Source: Corynebacterium parakroppenstedtii
GTDB taxonomy: Bacteria; Actinomycetota; Actinomycetes; Mycobacteriales; Mycobacteriaceae
Length of the DNA stretch: 64,000 nt
Assembly (NCBI RefSeq): GCF_019754935.1
Contig: NZ_JAGSOA010000001.1
Coordinates: 868,001 to 932,000 of the forward strand
Reading direction: 5' to 3'
How positions within the stretch are numbered: position 1 is the first letter of the stretch; each line of letters opens with the position of its first letter. The notes beneath the pieces were generated by a model, which saw nothing but the letters and a program-made list of their open reading frames with translations, was not told where the DNA came from and ran no database searches. Positions 52,889 through 61,596 of this stretch are shown here, one piece after another. The position numbers and the translations under genes were made by a program.

Positions 52889-53814
52889 CAGAAGTACCCA
52901 TCTTTCTTCCTGTCCTCCATGGAGGATTCGGACAATTTGTCATCTGCGCGGGTGGCGCCGCGTTCGGTCGTGGTGGAGCGGCGGATTTCGTCGATAATGT
53001 CGGCGTTGGTGCGGGCGTCGGACTCGACCGCTCCCGTACATGACATGTCACCGACTGTGCGGTACCGGACGGTTTTCGTGACGATCTCTTCGCCGTCGCG
53101 CGGGCCACCCCACTCACCGGGTGAGAGCCACATCCCGTTGCGGTTGAACACTTTGCGCTGGTGGGCGTAGTAAATGGGGGCGAGTTTGAGGTGGCGCGCG
53201 TCGATGTAGTCCCAGACGTCGGCCTCCGTCCAGTTGGAGATGGGGAAAACGCGGACATTCTCGCCGGGCTGCACTTTTGCGTTGTAGATGCCCCACAGTT
53301 CGGGGCGCTGCCGGCGTGGGTCCCACCCGCCGAATGAATCACGGACGGAAAACACACGTTCCTTGGCGCGGGCTTTTTCCTCGTCGCGACGTGCTCCACC
53401 GAGGACGACGTCGTAACCCTGGTTTTCAATAGTCTCGACGAGAGGGACGGTTTGGAGCGGGTTGCGTGTGCCGTCGGGACGCTCGTGGAGTTCGCCGCGG
53501 TCGATCCAATCTTGAACCTTAGCGACGCGAAGGGTGACGCCGGGGCGAGCGGCGATCGCGTCGCGAAATGCGAGGACCTCGGGGAAGTTGTGGCCGGTGT
53601 CGACGTGGAGGAGTTCGAAGGGGATCGACGCCGGGGCGAATGCGCGGCGGGCAAGTTCGAGGACGACGACGGAGTCTTTGCCGCCGGAGAACAAGATTGC
53701 GCCGCGGTCGGCTTGGCCGGCGGCTTGTCGGATAATGTCGATGCCTTCTGCTTCAAGTAGCGCTAAATGTGCAGGTAAGGAGGACGCGACGCGCGTCGGG
53801 GCGGCTGTTGTCAT
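52888..53814 (-). CDS. cysD: Sulfate adenylyltransferase subunit 2
   Basis: Catalytic subunit that makes APS from sulfate and ATP. The 308-residue PP-loop protein has LFSGGKDSVVVLELARRAF, the HVDTGHNFPEV segment, the GARRDEEKARAKERVFS loop and the RYRTVGDMSCTGAV C-terminal motif. It follows cysH with a 106-base gap that holds an unusual G-rich repeat. Confidence 0.97.
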   Translation of the reverse strand: MTTAAPTRVASSLPAHLALLEAEGIDIIRQAAGQADRGAILFSGGKDSVVVLELARRAFAPASIPFELLHVDTGHNFPEVLAFRDAIAARPGVTLRVAKVQDWIDRGELHERPDGTRNPLQTVPLVETIENQGYDVVLGGARRDEEKARAKERVFSVRDSFGGWDPRRQRPELWGIYNAKVQPGENVRVFPISNWTEADVWDYIDARHLKLAPIYYAHQRKVFNRNGMWLSPGEWGGPRDGEEIVTKTVRYRTVGDMSCTGAVESDARTNADIIDEIRRSTTTERGATRADDKLSESSMEDRKKDGYF

Positions 53815-53822
53815 GGGTTTTC

Positions 53823-53871
53823 CTAACTGTGGGGTTGTGTGGGGTGTGGGGGTTGTGTGGGGTGCAGTTAG
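53823..53871 (-). repeat. Inverted repeat enclosing a G-rich direct repeat between cysH and cysD
   Basis: CTAACTG (53823-53829) and CAGTTAG (53865-53871) are perfect arms. Between them the unit GGTTGTGTGGGGTG occurs twice (53834-53847 and 53851-53864). On the transcribed minus strand this gives a C-rich loop held by a seven-pair stem, just before the cysD ribosome site. It might tune the relative level of cysD after cysH. Confidence 0.5.
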
Positions 53872-53920
53872 CGGATGTGGAGTCCGAGCGTGATATTCCA
53901 GCGCGGGCTACGCGAACGGG

Positions 53921-54823
53921 CTACACATGCAGACCGCACTCGGTTTTTTCCTTGCCTTGCCAGCGCCCGGACCGCGGATCCTCCCCCGCTTGCACCCGCG
54001 CCGTGCACGTTTCGCATCCGATGGAGGGGTACCCCTGCGTCGTTAGGGGGTGCCGAATTAAGTCGTGCTCGACGATGTAGTTTTCGACGTCGTCGTCGGT
54101 CCAGGTAATGATGGGGTTGATTTTCAGTCGCCCAGCCTTGTCGATTTCCAGGACGGGAGTGTGCGCGCGGGACGGCGCGTCGACACGCTTGAGCCCCGTG
54201 ACCCACGCGGGATAGCCCGCCAGCGTTTCCTGGAGCGGCACGACTTTTCGCATGTGGCAGCAGAGGGTGGGATCGGTCGCGTAGAGATCCTTGCCGTAGC
54301 GTTGATCCTGCTCACGGCGGGTGAGATGAGGAACCACGCGAAGAAGCCGGTTCGAATACCGCTTCTCCACGGCATCCGCGACATCAAGCGTCTCGGCAAA
54401 GTGGTAGCCGGTGTCTAGAAAAACGAGGTCGGCGGCGGGAGCGTACTTCTCCGCGAGATCAGCCAAGACGGTGTCCTGCATAGATAGCGTGACCGCCAGC
54501 TTCGGAATATGCTCATGCGCCCACTGCATGATCTCTTCCGCGCTGGCCTTTTCCAGTTCCGCGGAGTAGTCGAGGGCCAAGTTCAGCATCTCAGCCCGAT
54601 AATCATTATCGACGTCACCGCCGCCAGATGCGTTTTCGCCAGACGTATTTCCGTCACGTGCGTCGACGATGGGATCTTCAATCCCACGGGTGTGCCGGAC
54701 GATCGGGGCCGGCGTGAGCCTCTCTGACCTCCGGGCGTCAGGCGCGGCGTCCCCTGCGCTGCGGGAATCAGGCGCATCCGTCGTCGATAAATGTTGGCCA
54801 TGATTCGTTGTCGGGGTGGGCAT
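53921..54823 (-). CDS. cysH: Phospho/adenylyl-sulfate reductase (APS type)
   Basis: Reduces activated sulfate to sulfite. The 300-residue protein has SMQDTVLADLAEKYAP, the paired cysteines DPTLCCHMRK and the second pair in GCETCTARV; these four cysteines hold a [4Fe-4S] cluster, which marks APS reductases. The active-site Cys is in the tail KTECGLHV. About 60 N-terminal residues are a disordered extension. Its gene lies between cysX and cysD. Confidence 0.95.
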   Translation of the reverse strand: MPTPTTNHGQHLSTTDAPDSRSAGDAAPDARRSERLTPAPIVRHTRGIEDPIVDARDGNTSGENASGGGDVDNDYRAEMLNLALDYSAELEKASAEEIMQWAHEHIPKLAVTLSMQDTVLADLAEKYAPAADLVFLDTGYHFAETLDVADAVEKRYSNRLLRVVPHLTRREQDQRYGKDLYATDPTLCCHMRKVVPLQETLAGYPAWVTGLKRVDAPSRAHTPVLEIDKAGRLKINPIITWTDDDVENYIVEHDLIRHPLTTQGYPSIGCETCTARVQAGEDPRSGRWQGKEKTECGLHV

Positions 54824-54918
54824 GGAGAGTCACTCCTTAGTATTCACCGGTATTCACCGCGACGGGGCTCATCGGGATTGGTTTGATGATGAACACCGGC
54901 GGCGTGTGGCGGTTACTG

Positions 54919-55227
54919 CTAGTTTTGTTTGTTTACATTTCTGGGCAGGTATCCATGGAATTTCACGCTGAAAACATGGCAACATTCCCGACATTCCCAG
55001 GCATATTCGGTTTGCGTATCAGGGAAGAGCAATTCCGAACCACAATAAGGACAGTTATTAACGACGGCTCGGTTCGGATTCGAATGGCCTTTCTTTCCGG
55101 GAACATCGCGATGAAGTTTCGGCGCCTTATCCTCCTCTGGAATATCCGTATTGGCCGTATAAGAATTCCTATGCGAGTCCGTATCGGAATGGTGGCGGAC
55201 GTCGTTATTGATTGCTGCTGTGCTCAT
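54919..55227 (-). CDS. cysX: Small cysteine-rich protein CysX
   Basis: A 102-residue protein. The N-terminal 60 residues are polar; the C-terminal part has NNCPYCGSELLF and YAWECRECCHVFSVKFHG, two CxxC pairs of a zinc-ribbon or rubredoxin-like knuckle. In C. glutamicum the gene at this place, cysX, is described as ferredoxin-like and thought to serve sulfite reductase; the motif here reads more like a metal knuckle than a classical [4Fe-4S] ferredoxin. ATG at 55227 overlaps the sir stop (ATGA). Confidence 0.8.
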   Translation of the reverse strand: MSTAAINNDVRHHSDTDSHRNSYTANTDIPEEDKAPKLHRDVPGKKGHSNPNRAVVNNCPYCGSELLFPDTQTEYAWECRECCHVFSVKFHGYLPRNVNKQN

Positions 55228-57131
55228 TGCAAATCCTCGTCTGGGGCGCGGAGGACCCATTCGCGAAACTGTTCACCTTTGTTTCGATCGGCTTTATATT
55301 TAGTGACAAGCCTTTCGACGTAATCGGCGAGCCCCGCACTCGTGACCTTGTGGCCACGAAGTTTTCGTCCGAAATCGGGGTGGAATCCGAGGGCGCCGCC
55401 TAGGTGCACTTGGAATCCTTCAACGCGGTTGCCATCTTGATCGGTCACGATTTGCCCTTTGAGGCCGATGTCCGCCAGTTGCGTCCGCGCGCAGGAGTTG
55501 GGGCAGCCGTTAAGACTGATCTTTAAGGGAACGTCGAGATCACCTAAGCGTTCTTCGAGTTCGTCGGCTAACCGAATTGCGCGTTGTTTTGTCACAACGA
55601 GGGCAAGTTTGCAGAATTCCAAACCCGTGCATGAAATAATGTCACGCCGAAAACTCGACGGCTTTGCGGAAAGTCCCTCATTATCGAGGGCGTGAAGCAG
55701 ATGAGGTACACGTCCTGGTTTTACGTCGAGAAATAAAAGTTCTTTATTCGGAGTGGTTCGAATACGACCCGACCCGAATTTGTCGGCGAGCTCAGCCAAG
55801 CGAATCAGCTGACGCCCCTCAGTGTGCCCAATCGTCGGTTTCACGCCTACATACTTCAGCCCGTCCTGCTGGTCGTGAACACCGATATGATCCCGATAAC
55901 CTGGAGCAACCGGAGGCTCCACACCGTCACGGAGCGGATGACCCAGATAGTCGTTTTCCAGAACCGAACGCAGCTTTTCGACGCCCCAATCGGCGACCAA
56001 GAACTTCAGCCGCGCGCGGTTACGTAAACGCCGATATCCGTAGTCGCGGAAAATCGAGACAATTCCCTCCCACACGTCAGGAATTTCGTCGAGGGAAACG
56101 AAAACGCCGAGACGCTGCGCGAGCATGGGGTTCGTCGATAAGCCACCGCCTACCCATACATCGAAACCGGGCCCATGCTCAGGATGCCTAACACCGATAA
56201 ACGAGAGATCCTGAATTTCGTGTGTGACATCTTGACGGGAGTTTCCCGAAATTGCAGTCTTAAACTTCCTTGGGAGATTTGAATACTCCGGCTTAGGAAG
56301 ACGATTGTTTTTAATTTCCTCAATCGCCGGTGTTGCATCAATAATTTCATCAGCAGCGACGCCGGCGACTGGTGATCCCAGAATGACGCGCGGAACATCA
56401 CCGCAACCAAAATTCGTGGACAACCCCACACTGTTCAGGCGATCCCAAATCTCCGGAACATCCTCGATCCGAATCCAGTGCAACTGCACATTCTGACGAT
56501 CCGTAAAATCAGCAGTTCCCCGAGCGAAGTCGCGGGAGATTTCCCCGATAACCGCTAACTGCTCCGAATTAACGACGCCACCGTCCAAACGGACCCTCAT
56601 CATGAAGTAATGGTCCTGGAGTTCAGCATTGCTTTTGATGCTTGTTTGCTCTCCATCCATGTCCTGGCGGCGCTGAGTGTAAAGACCGATCCACTTAAAA
56701 CGGGGAGCGAGGTCATTCGCCGGGATGGAATCGAAACCCTGAAGAGCGTAAATATCCCGGACACGCTGAGCGACAGCAACGCCAGCGTCTTCGGCCTTGA
56801 TCTTTTCGTCGTCGTTGAGGGCCTCGTAACCGTCTACAGCCCACTGCCCTTGAGGCTTCGGCTTGCGACGGGGGCGGGAACGTCCTCCCGCGGCGCGGCC
56901 ACCCCCTGTGCGGCTACCTGTGCGTCCGCCAGCCCTCTGGGTGCGGGAAGCGCGACCCTCCGCAGCGCCTTGACTGGTTCTCTGAGCGCGGGGCGAATCA
57001 GTGTTTCGTGCTGCAGACGTATTTTCCGACCGGGCGCGAGTAGCGTCTCTCGTGCGAGACTGGGCGGAATCGTCAACGCCGGTAGCGGAGGAATCGGCCT
57101 GAGTTGTTTCGTTACGGGTAGGGGTTGTCAT
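55224..57131 (-). CDS. sir: Ferredoxin-dependent sulfite reductase
   Basis: Siroheme and [4Fe-4S] enzyme reducing sulfite to sulfide (cysI in C. glutamicum). The 635-residue protein has two sulfite/nitrite reductase repeats. The cluster-siroheme ligands are in CTGLEFC and LNGCPNSC (C-x5-C and C-x3-C). The first 95 residues are a disordered, Arg/Thr/Ser/Gly-rich, strongly basic extension, not part of the fold. ATG at 57131 is preceded by GCGAAGGATAAAACG, a fair ribosome site. First gene of the sulfur operon, with a leader of about 400 bases. Confidence 0.96.
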   Translation of the reverse strand: MTTPTRNETTQADSSATGVDDSAQSRTRDATRARSENTSAARNTDSPRAQRTSQGAAEGRASRTQRAGGRTGSRTGGGRAAGGRSRPRRKPKPQGQWAVDGYEALNDDEKIKAEDAGVAVAQRVRDIYALQGFDSIPANDLAPRFKWIGLYTQRRQDMDGEQTSIKSNAELQDHYFMMRVRLDGGVVNSEQLAVIGEISRDFARGTADFTDRQNVQLHWIRIEDVPEIWDRLNSVGLSTNFGCGDVPRVILGSPVAGVAADEIIDATPAIEEIKNNRLPKPEYSNLPRKFKTAISGNSRQDVTHEIQDLSFIGVRHPEHGPGFDVWVGGGLSTNPMLAQRLGVFVSLDEIPDVWEGIVSIFRDYGYRRLRNRARLKFLVADWGVEKLRSVLENDYLGHPLRDGVEPPVAPGYRDHIGVHDQQDGLKYVGVKPTIGHTEGRQLIRLAELADKFGSGRIRTTPNKELLFLDVKPGRVPHLLHALDNEGLSAKPSSFRRDIISCTGLEFCKLALVVTKQRAIRLADELEERLGDLDVPLKISLNGCPNSCARTQLADIGLKGQIVTDQDGNRVEGFQVHLGGALGFHPDFGRKLRGHKVTSAGLADYVERLVTKYKADRNKGEQFREWVLRAPDEDLQ

Positions 57132-57537
57132 CGTTTTATCCTTCGCTGGGTTGTGGCGAGAAGCCGGATTAATTGGGTTGCGTTGAGAACTCGGGGTTTC
57201 ACATCACGGGGCTAACGAATCGGATGCCGTTAGCTGGTCGTCTGGCTGGACGGCACTTGGTGGGGCCGCCGTCGGCGAGGAAGTTAGGTGAGCATCGGTT
57301 CTTCGTCACTTCCTCGTCGGTTGGAATGGCGCATTGTGTACTCCACCGTCCGTGGCAGGGTGATTGTTTCAGCTTCCCCGTGAAAGGACGATCACAACTC
57401 TTTGCTTACGAAGCAGTTATTATGTGCCTCACAAGAGCCTGTTTCACCTGATGAATGGGGTTTTCCCAACCAGCACACTGCCTAACTTCAGAGTCCCAAA
57501 CGATTCCCTAGTGATAGACCAAGCTGTTTTTGATTGT
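57132..57537 (-). other. Long 5' leader of the sir operon
   Basis: The promoter at 57544-57572 leaves about 400 untranslated bases before the sir ATG. The leader contains a perfect stem GCTAACG, ten-base loop, CGTTAGC (57211-57234) and a possible 16-codon frame near 57330-57280 on the minus strand that ends in MLT. No cysteine-rich leader peptide and no riboswitch that I recognise is present. Confidence 0.5.
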
Positions 57538-57543
57538 GTTAAA

Positions 57544-57572
57544 ATTTTAGACCGCTCTGTCTATTTCTTCAA
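57544..57572 (-). promoter_or_regulatory. sir promoter with McbR-type operator
   Basis: -35 TTGAAG (57567-57572), 17-base spacer, -10 TAAAAT (57544-57549). The perfect TAGAC-AGAGCG-GTCTA operator (57548-57563 on the plus strand) fills the spacer and touches the -10, so a bound repressor would exclude RNA polymerase. The motif is that of McbR, the sulfur-metabolism repressor of C. glutamicum. Confidence 0.8.
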
Positions 57573-57575
57573 CTT

Positions 57576-58616
57576 TTAAAGACATCGTGCCCCTGACACT
57601 GAACTAGATGCCTGCTCAGCTGCAACCTCAGGACCGCCCGCCTTGATCACTTCTGCCCCGCGCACATCTGCACGCTTGCCTGACCGGAGATAACGCGAAG
57701 ACGAGTCCCTACGCGAACCCCCGTCGTCATACGTCGAAAACCGGTCTGACCTTAATTTTTCCTCTCTGGTCTGGACGTATTGCCGAGCCCAATTGCCTGC
57801 AATCATCCCAAAACCAGCAGCCAAGACGACCGCTTCCCACTGAGATGCGTGACTGACGCCGAGTGCGTCGAATAAAACCTTGACATTCAGCCCAACGAGC
57901 AGCACGCCGACCGCGCCACCGAGAACCGACGCATTGACTTTCCCGGCGAGCCACGCGGCGAACGGAGCGGTAATAATTCCGCCGATGAACAGGCCTAATG
58001 CCGGCGCAGCATGATGTTCAACTTCCCTACTCAGCACGGGAATGAAGCCCAGCGTTGCCGCAGTTGCGACAAGGAATTGCGCGGCCAGGACCGTGCCAAC
58101 TATCCGCCTCGGCTCCCGTTTCCCGGCCGCCATCAGCGCCGATGTGGTCATTGTTCCCCAGCCACCGCCGCCCGTGGCGTCGAGACCTCCGACTACCAAA
58201 CCAAGGATGCCGAGGCGCTTTGGCCCCCACACTGTCTTCGCTTGAATTGTGACGAGCCCGATAAATCGCAAAACAATGAAAGTCCCCAAAGCGACGAGAA
58301 TCGCGGCGGTCAGGGGACGTGCTGCTGAAGCGCTGGCCTGACCCAGAACACGTGCTCCGATAAACGCTCCGAACGCACCCGGGGCACCCAGCGATAGAGC
58401 CAGTTTCCAGTCGACATTTCCCATTTTCCAGTGGCTAAGACCCAGCGCAAGGGTGGTGCCCACCTCAACGAGGTGAACGATTGCCGACGCCGTTGCCGCC
58501 TGCACACCGGTGAAAACCAGCAGCGTTGTTGAGGTAACCCCGTAGGCCATCCCCATGCTCCCCTTGACCAGCTGCGCACCAACGCCGATCAGGAGAAAAA
58601 TAATTATTGCTTCCAT
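57576..58616 (-). CDS. cysZ: Sulfate permease CysZ (TauE/SafE family)
   Basis: Membrane protein of 346 residues with eight or nine helices and the TauE/SafE fold (MAYGVTSTTLLVF, GLDATGGGGWGTM). In C. glutamicum the protein of this type in the sulfur cluster imports sulfate. The last 75 residues are a charged cytosolic tail rich in Arg/Ser/Asp. It has its own operator-bearing promoter and ends just before the sir promoter. Confidence 0.87.
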   Translation of the reverse strand: MEAIIIFLLIGVGAQLVKGSMGMAYGVTSTTLLVFTGVQAATASAIVHLVEVGTTLALGLSHWKMGNVDWKLALSLGAPGAFGAFIGARVLGQASASAARPLTAAILVALGTFIVLRFIGLVTIQAKTVWGPKRLGILGLVVGGLDATGGGGWGTMTTSALMAAGKREPRRIVGTVLAAQFLVATAATLGFIPVLSREVEHHAAPALGLFIGGIITAPFAAWLAGKVNASVLGGAVGVLLVGLNVKVLFDALGVSHASQWEAVVLAAGFGMIAGNWARQYVQTREEKLRSDRFSTYDDGGSRRDSSSRYLRSGKRADVRGAEVIKAGGPEVAAEQASSSVSGARCL

Positions 58617-59025
58617 GGGCTCGCCTTCGCACTACGTTGTCTAAGGACTGCCCGTCTAAAGTAGACCGAGCGGTCTAGGTATTGGAAGCGAAATTACCCC
58701 TCCCCGTTCACTACGTCAACATTTCTGCGACACGGTGTCCCCCCGGTTGATTGACCTGGAAGCTCTTCCTTGACTCCGCCGCTTTCTACATCCCCAATAC
58801 CTCGACATCAATGCCGCAGTGCCAATGCTTCGGGGTTGATCCCAGTAATAGAGATACCGATCCCGAAGTGCCGGTCTCCGACTCACATTCAGACGGAAAC
58901 GTCTCCGCCGCAAAACTCCGACATGACATATCCCCCGCCAGTCCCGGGCCAACTTCAACGATTCCCGATTCCGCCTAAAAGGCGGGACCTCATATGTTGG
59001 CCCGGAGCCCCATCATGCCGGCATC
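58617..59025. other. Gap between cysZ promoter and the PTS gene
   Basis: The 60 bases nearest cysZ are its promoter and operators. From about 58700 to 59025 I see no gene; a small CCGCC-TAAAA-GGCGG stem at 58974-58988 lies downstream of ptsS but lacks a clear T-run, so it is at best a weak terminator. Confidence 0.5.
58658..58687 (-). promoter_or_regulatory. cysZ promoter with McbR-type operator
   Basis: -35-like TTCCAA (58682-58687), 18-base spacer, -10-like TACTTT (58658-58663). The perfect operator TAGAC-CGAGCG-GTCTA (58662-58677) fills the spacer, as at sir. Two extra GTCTA half-sites follow toward the gene (58639-58643 and 58654-58658). Confidence 0.75.
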
Positions 59026-61104
59026 CTAAGCGTCTCCCTTTGAAGCTGCCGCATAGCTACCAGCGTGCGAAGCTTCCTGGTTGTCTGACGCTGACGGCTT
59101 CGGGTCCACAGCATAAAGCTCGTCACCCGACGTAATCTCGCTGGGCAGAGACTGAACCAACCGATGCAGAGGGCCTACACGTCGATAGTTACTGACAACG
59201 ACCGGGGTCGTAACTTCGTACCCGGCTCCAGTAATCCCCTCGATGTCGAATTCGCCCAAAACCTCACCGGCTTCGACAACATCACCCTGTTTTTTGTGAG
59301 GCGTGAAGTACTTACCTTTTAAGTTCACCGTATCGAAACCAATATGCATCAAAATGTCCAATGGTTTCCCATCTTCACCTTTACCGCGAACGGCGAAAGC
59401 GTGCCCAGTCGGAAAAGCAACAATAATTTTCCCGCTGATCGGGGCAACAAGTTTTCCTATCGATGGCTTAATAGCAACTCCCGGACCAAGTTTTCCTTGT
59501 GCGAACATTGGCTCACTAATGGATGAAAGTGGGGATACTTCTCCGGAAAGCGGAGCATAAACCGTTTTTGCATTTTCCGAAGGCGAATCCGCAACATCAT
59601 CGTCGGCAGCCTCGGAGGCCATCGAACCAGTCGGCACCGCTGCATTATTGGCGGCTCCCACATCGACCCCGTCGGGAACGTCGGGGTCGATTGTCCCTTT
59701 CCGGACAAGCGAAAACTTCCCATAACTGAAAGCCGCAATGAACGAAAGCGCGAAGGTGATGACCGCGCATATCAAGAAGTTGCCCCAGTCACCAGCGCGC
59801 ATCGACACCACACCGACGAAACCAGCAGCACCTAAAGCCATGGCCTTCACGTTGAATAGAGCGATAAGTGCGCCACCGATAGCTCCTGCGCCCATCCCGA
59901 TATAGAAAGGCCAACGTAAACGTAAATTGACACCGAAAATCGCTGGCTCGGTAATACCGAATACAGCGGAAACTCCCGACGCACCTGCAAGCCCTTTTAA
60001 TTTTTCATTCTTCGCTAGGAAGAAAACAGCTAACGCGCCTGCACCTTGAGCAATATTTGCCATCGATGCGATAGCAAAGATAAACGATCCGCCTTGGTTC
60101 CATAACATCGTCTCCACGGGCGGGAAGCTCTGGTGGAGACCCGTAATAACGATCGGAGAATAAATAAGACCGAAGATGAAACCACCGATCGGACCACCAG
60201 CGTCGTAAATATTTTGAAGTCCTACAGCGAGCTCATCACCGACCCACCGCAGCGCAGGGCCGACGGCAATAAAAGTCACGAAACCCGTGATCAACAGGGT
60301 AAGAAGGGGTGTGACCATAAAGTCGACGGTGCCTTTAAGTCGCTTATGGAACGCCTTCTCGATGGTTGCCAAAATCCAAGACACCGCAAGCACAGGAAGT
60401 ACGGTTCCCTGGTAACCCGCTTGAGCAACATGCAACCCGAAAAGATCCCAATATTGCATGGATCCCTTATCAATGGCTTCGGCGACGTCATAGCCATTCA
60501 CGAGGGTTGGCATCACCATGGCCATACCAATGCCGGCGCCTAAAAACTCGTTGCCCCCGAAGCGTTTGGTCGCGGTAAAGCCAACCAAGACAGGCAAAAA
60601 TGCGAAAGGAGCGGAGGCGAGGAGGTTTATTATCTCCGAGACTCCGCTGATTTGCGGGTACATCGCGACTAACGAACGAGAACCGAAAAGTCCTTCGGCA
60701 GTCAATACATTATTGAGTGCCATGAGCAGACCCCCACCGACCAGGATCGGGATAAGGGGAACAAATATATCGGCGAGGACTTTTACTCCCCGTGTGAACC
60801 AGTTGCTTTTCTCAGCCGCAACGCTTTTCAGTTCCTCTGTCGTCACGGAAATATTCTTGGAGGTAAGCTTATCCAGTTCGCTAAATACTTCATTTACATC
60901 CCCGGGGCCGACAATAATCTGGAACATTCCCCCGGTCTCAAAGGTTCCTTTTAAGTCGGGGTCATTATCGAGGGCTTGGGAGTCCACTGCCTCGGTATCA
61001 TTGAGAACCATTCTTAGCCGAGTGGCGCAGTGAGCTGCAGCCACTATGTTGGATTCGCCGCCGATAGCGTTGAGAACCCTTTCGGCAACCGCCTTGTGAT
61101 CCAC
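59026..61104 (-). CDS. ptsS: Sucrose-type PTS transporter, fused EIIBCA
   Basis: Imports and phosphorylates sucrose, giving sucrose-6-phosphate. The 692-residue chain has EIIB at 1-90 with phospho-Cys26 in [10 protein letters not shown], the EIIC membrane domain at about 105-470 with ten or so helices and the [10 protein letters not shown] motif, a Gly/Asp-rich linker, and a C-terminal EIIA domain with phospho-His in [15 protein letters not shown]. The start is GTG at 61104 with AGGAG six bases upstream. The glucoside family includes beta-glucoside carriers, but the neighbouring scrB points to sucrose. Confidence 0.92.
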   Translation of the reverse strand: MDHKAVAERVLNAIGGESNIVAAAHCATRLRMVLNDTEAVDSQALDNDPDLKGTFETGGMFQIIVGPGDVNEVFSELDKLTSKNISVTTEELKSVAAEKSNWFTRGVKVLADIFVPLIPILVGGGLLMALNNVLTAEGLFGSRSLVAMYPQISGVSEIINLLASAPFAFLPVLVGFTATKRFGGNEFLGAGIGMAMVMPTLVNGYDVAEAIDKGSMQYWDLFGLHVAQAGYQGTVLPVLAVSWILATIEKAFHKRLKGTVDFMVTPLLTLLITGFVTFIAVGPALRWVGDELAVGLQNIYDAGGPIGGFIFGLIYSPIVITGLHQSFPPVETMLWNQGGSFIFAIASMANIAQGAGALAVFFLAKNEKLKGLAGASGVSAVFGITEPAIFGVNLRLRWPFYIGMGAGAIGGALIALFNVKAMALGAAGFVGVVSMRAGDWGNFLICAVITFALSFIAAFSYGKFSLVRKGTIDPDVPDGVDVGAANNAAVPTGSMASEAADDDVADSPSENAKTVYAPLSGEVSPLSSISEPMFAQGKLGPGVAIKPSIGKLVAPISGKIIVAFPTGHAFAVRGKGEDGKPLDILMHIGFDTVNLKGKYFTPHKKQGDVVEAGEVLGEFDIEGITGAGYEVTTPVVVSNYRRVGPLHRLVQSLPSEITSGDELYAVDPKPSASDNQEASHAGSYAAASKGDA

Positions 61105-61596
61105 TATTTCTCCTATTCATCCCTGCCAAAGCTAGTGACGATCACTATCTGCTAGTAGTACTAAAAAGATATCTACTTGTCTTACTTAAGAGTGTTGAGC
61201 TGTCCTTTGCCTAAAAGGAATTTCTTATTATTGTGCTGGATTCAAAAATACAGCCCATACGCAGGCACGAAGGAGCCTGCTAAGAAGTCGCTAACAGGCA
61301 TTAACAGTAACAGATACCGCAGGAGAAATAGCGATGACCTATGAAGGACATTCTTTTGTTGCACGGGGGACAACTATCCGCACATACAGATCTTGATAAA
61401 ACCAAGATGTCTCGAAGAGTTTCGCACGACCATGGGATGAATCAACCCGGGAAAACGATAAGATAACAGCCGCACTCACACTGCTATGTAAACCCAATCC
61501 CGGTCTTTTTTAATGGTGTAAAACAAGGCGCATTACTTTGATCACAAACACCTGTCGAATGCGTAGTTGGACGAATAAATCCATCCGCGCAACCGA
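61105..61596. other. Region between scrB and ptsS
   Basis: 492 bases. Nearest ptsS is TAGTGA-CGA-TCACTA (61133-61147), a likely operator half-palindrome pair, then AT-rich promoter-like DNA. Further left of scrB are ATCTTG-N7-CAAGAT (61390-61408) and a plus-strand frame of 20 codons (61334-61396) with AGGAG nine bases upstream. Neither antiterminator nor regulator gene is seen. Confidence 0.45.
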
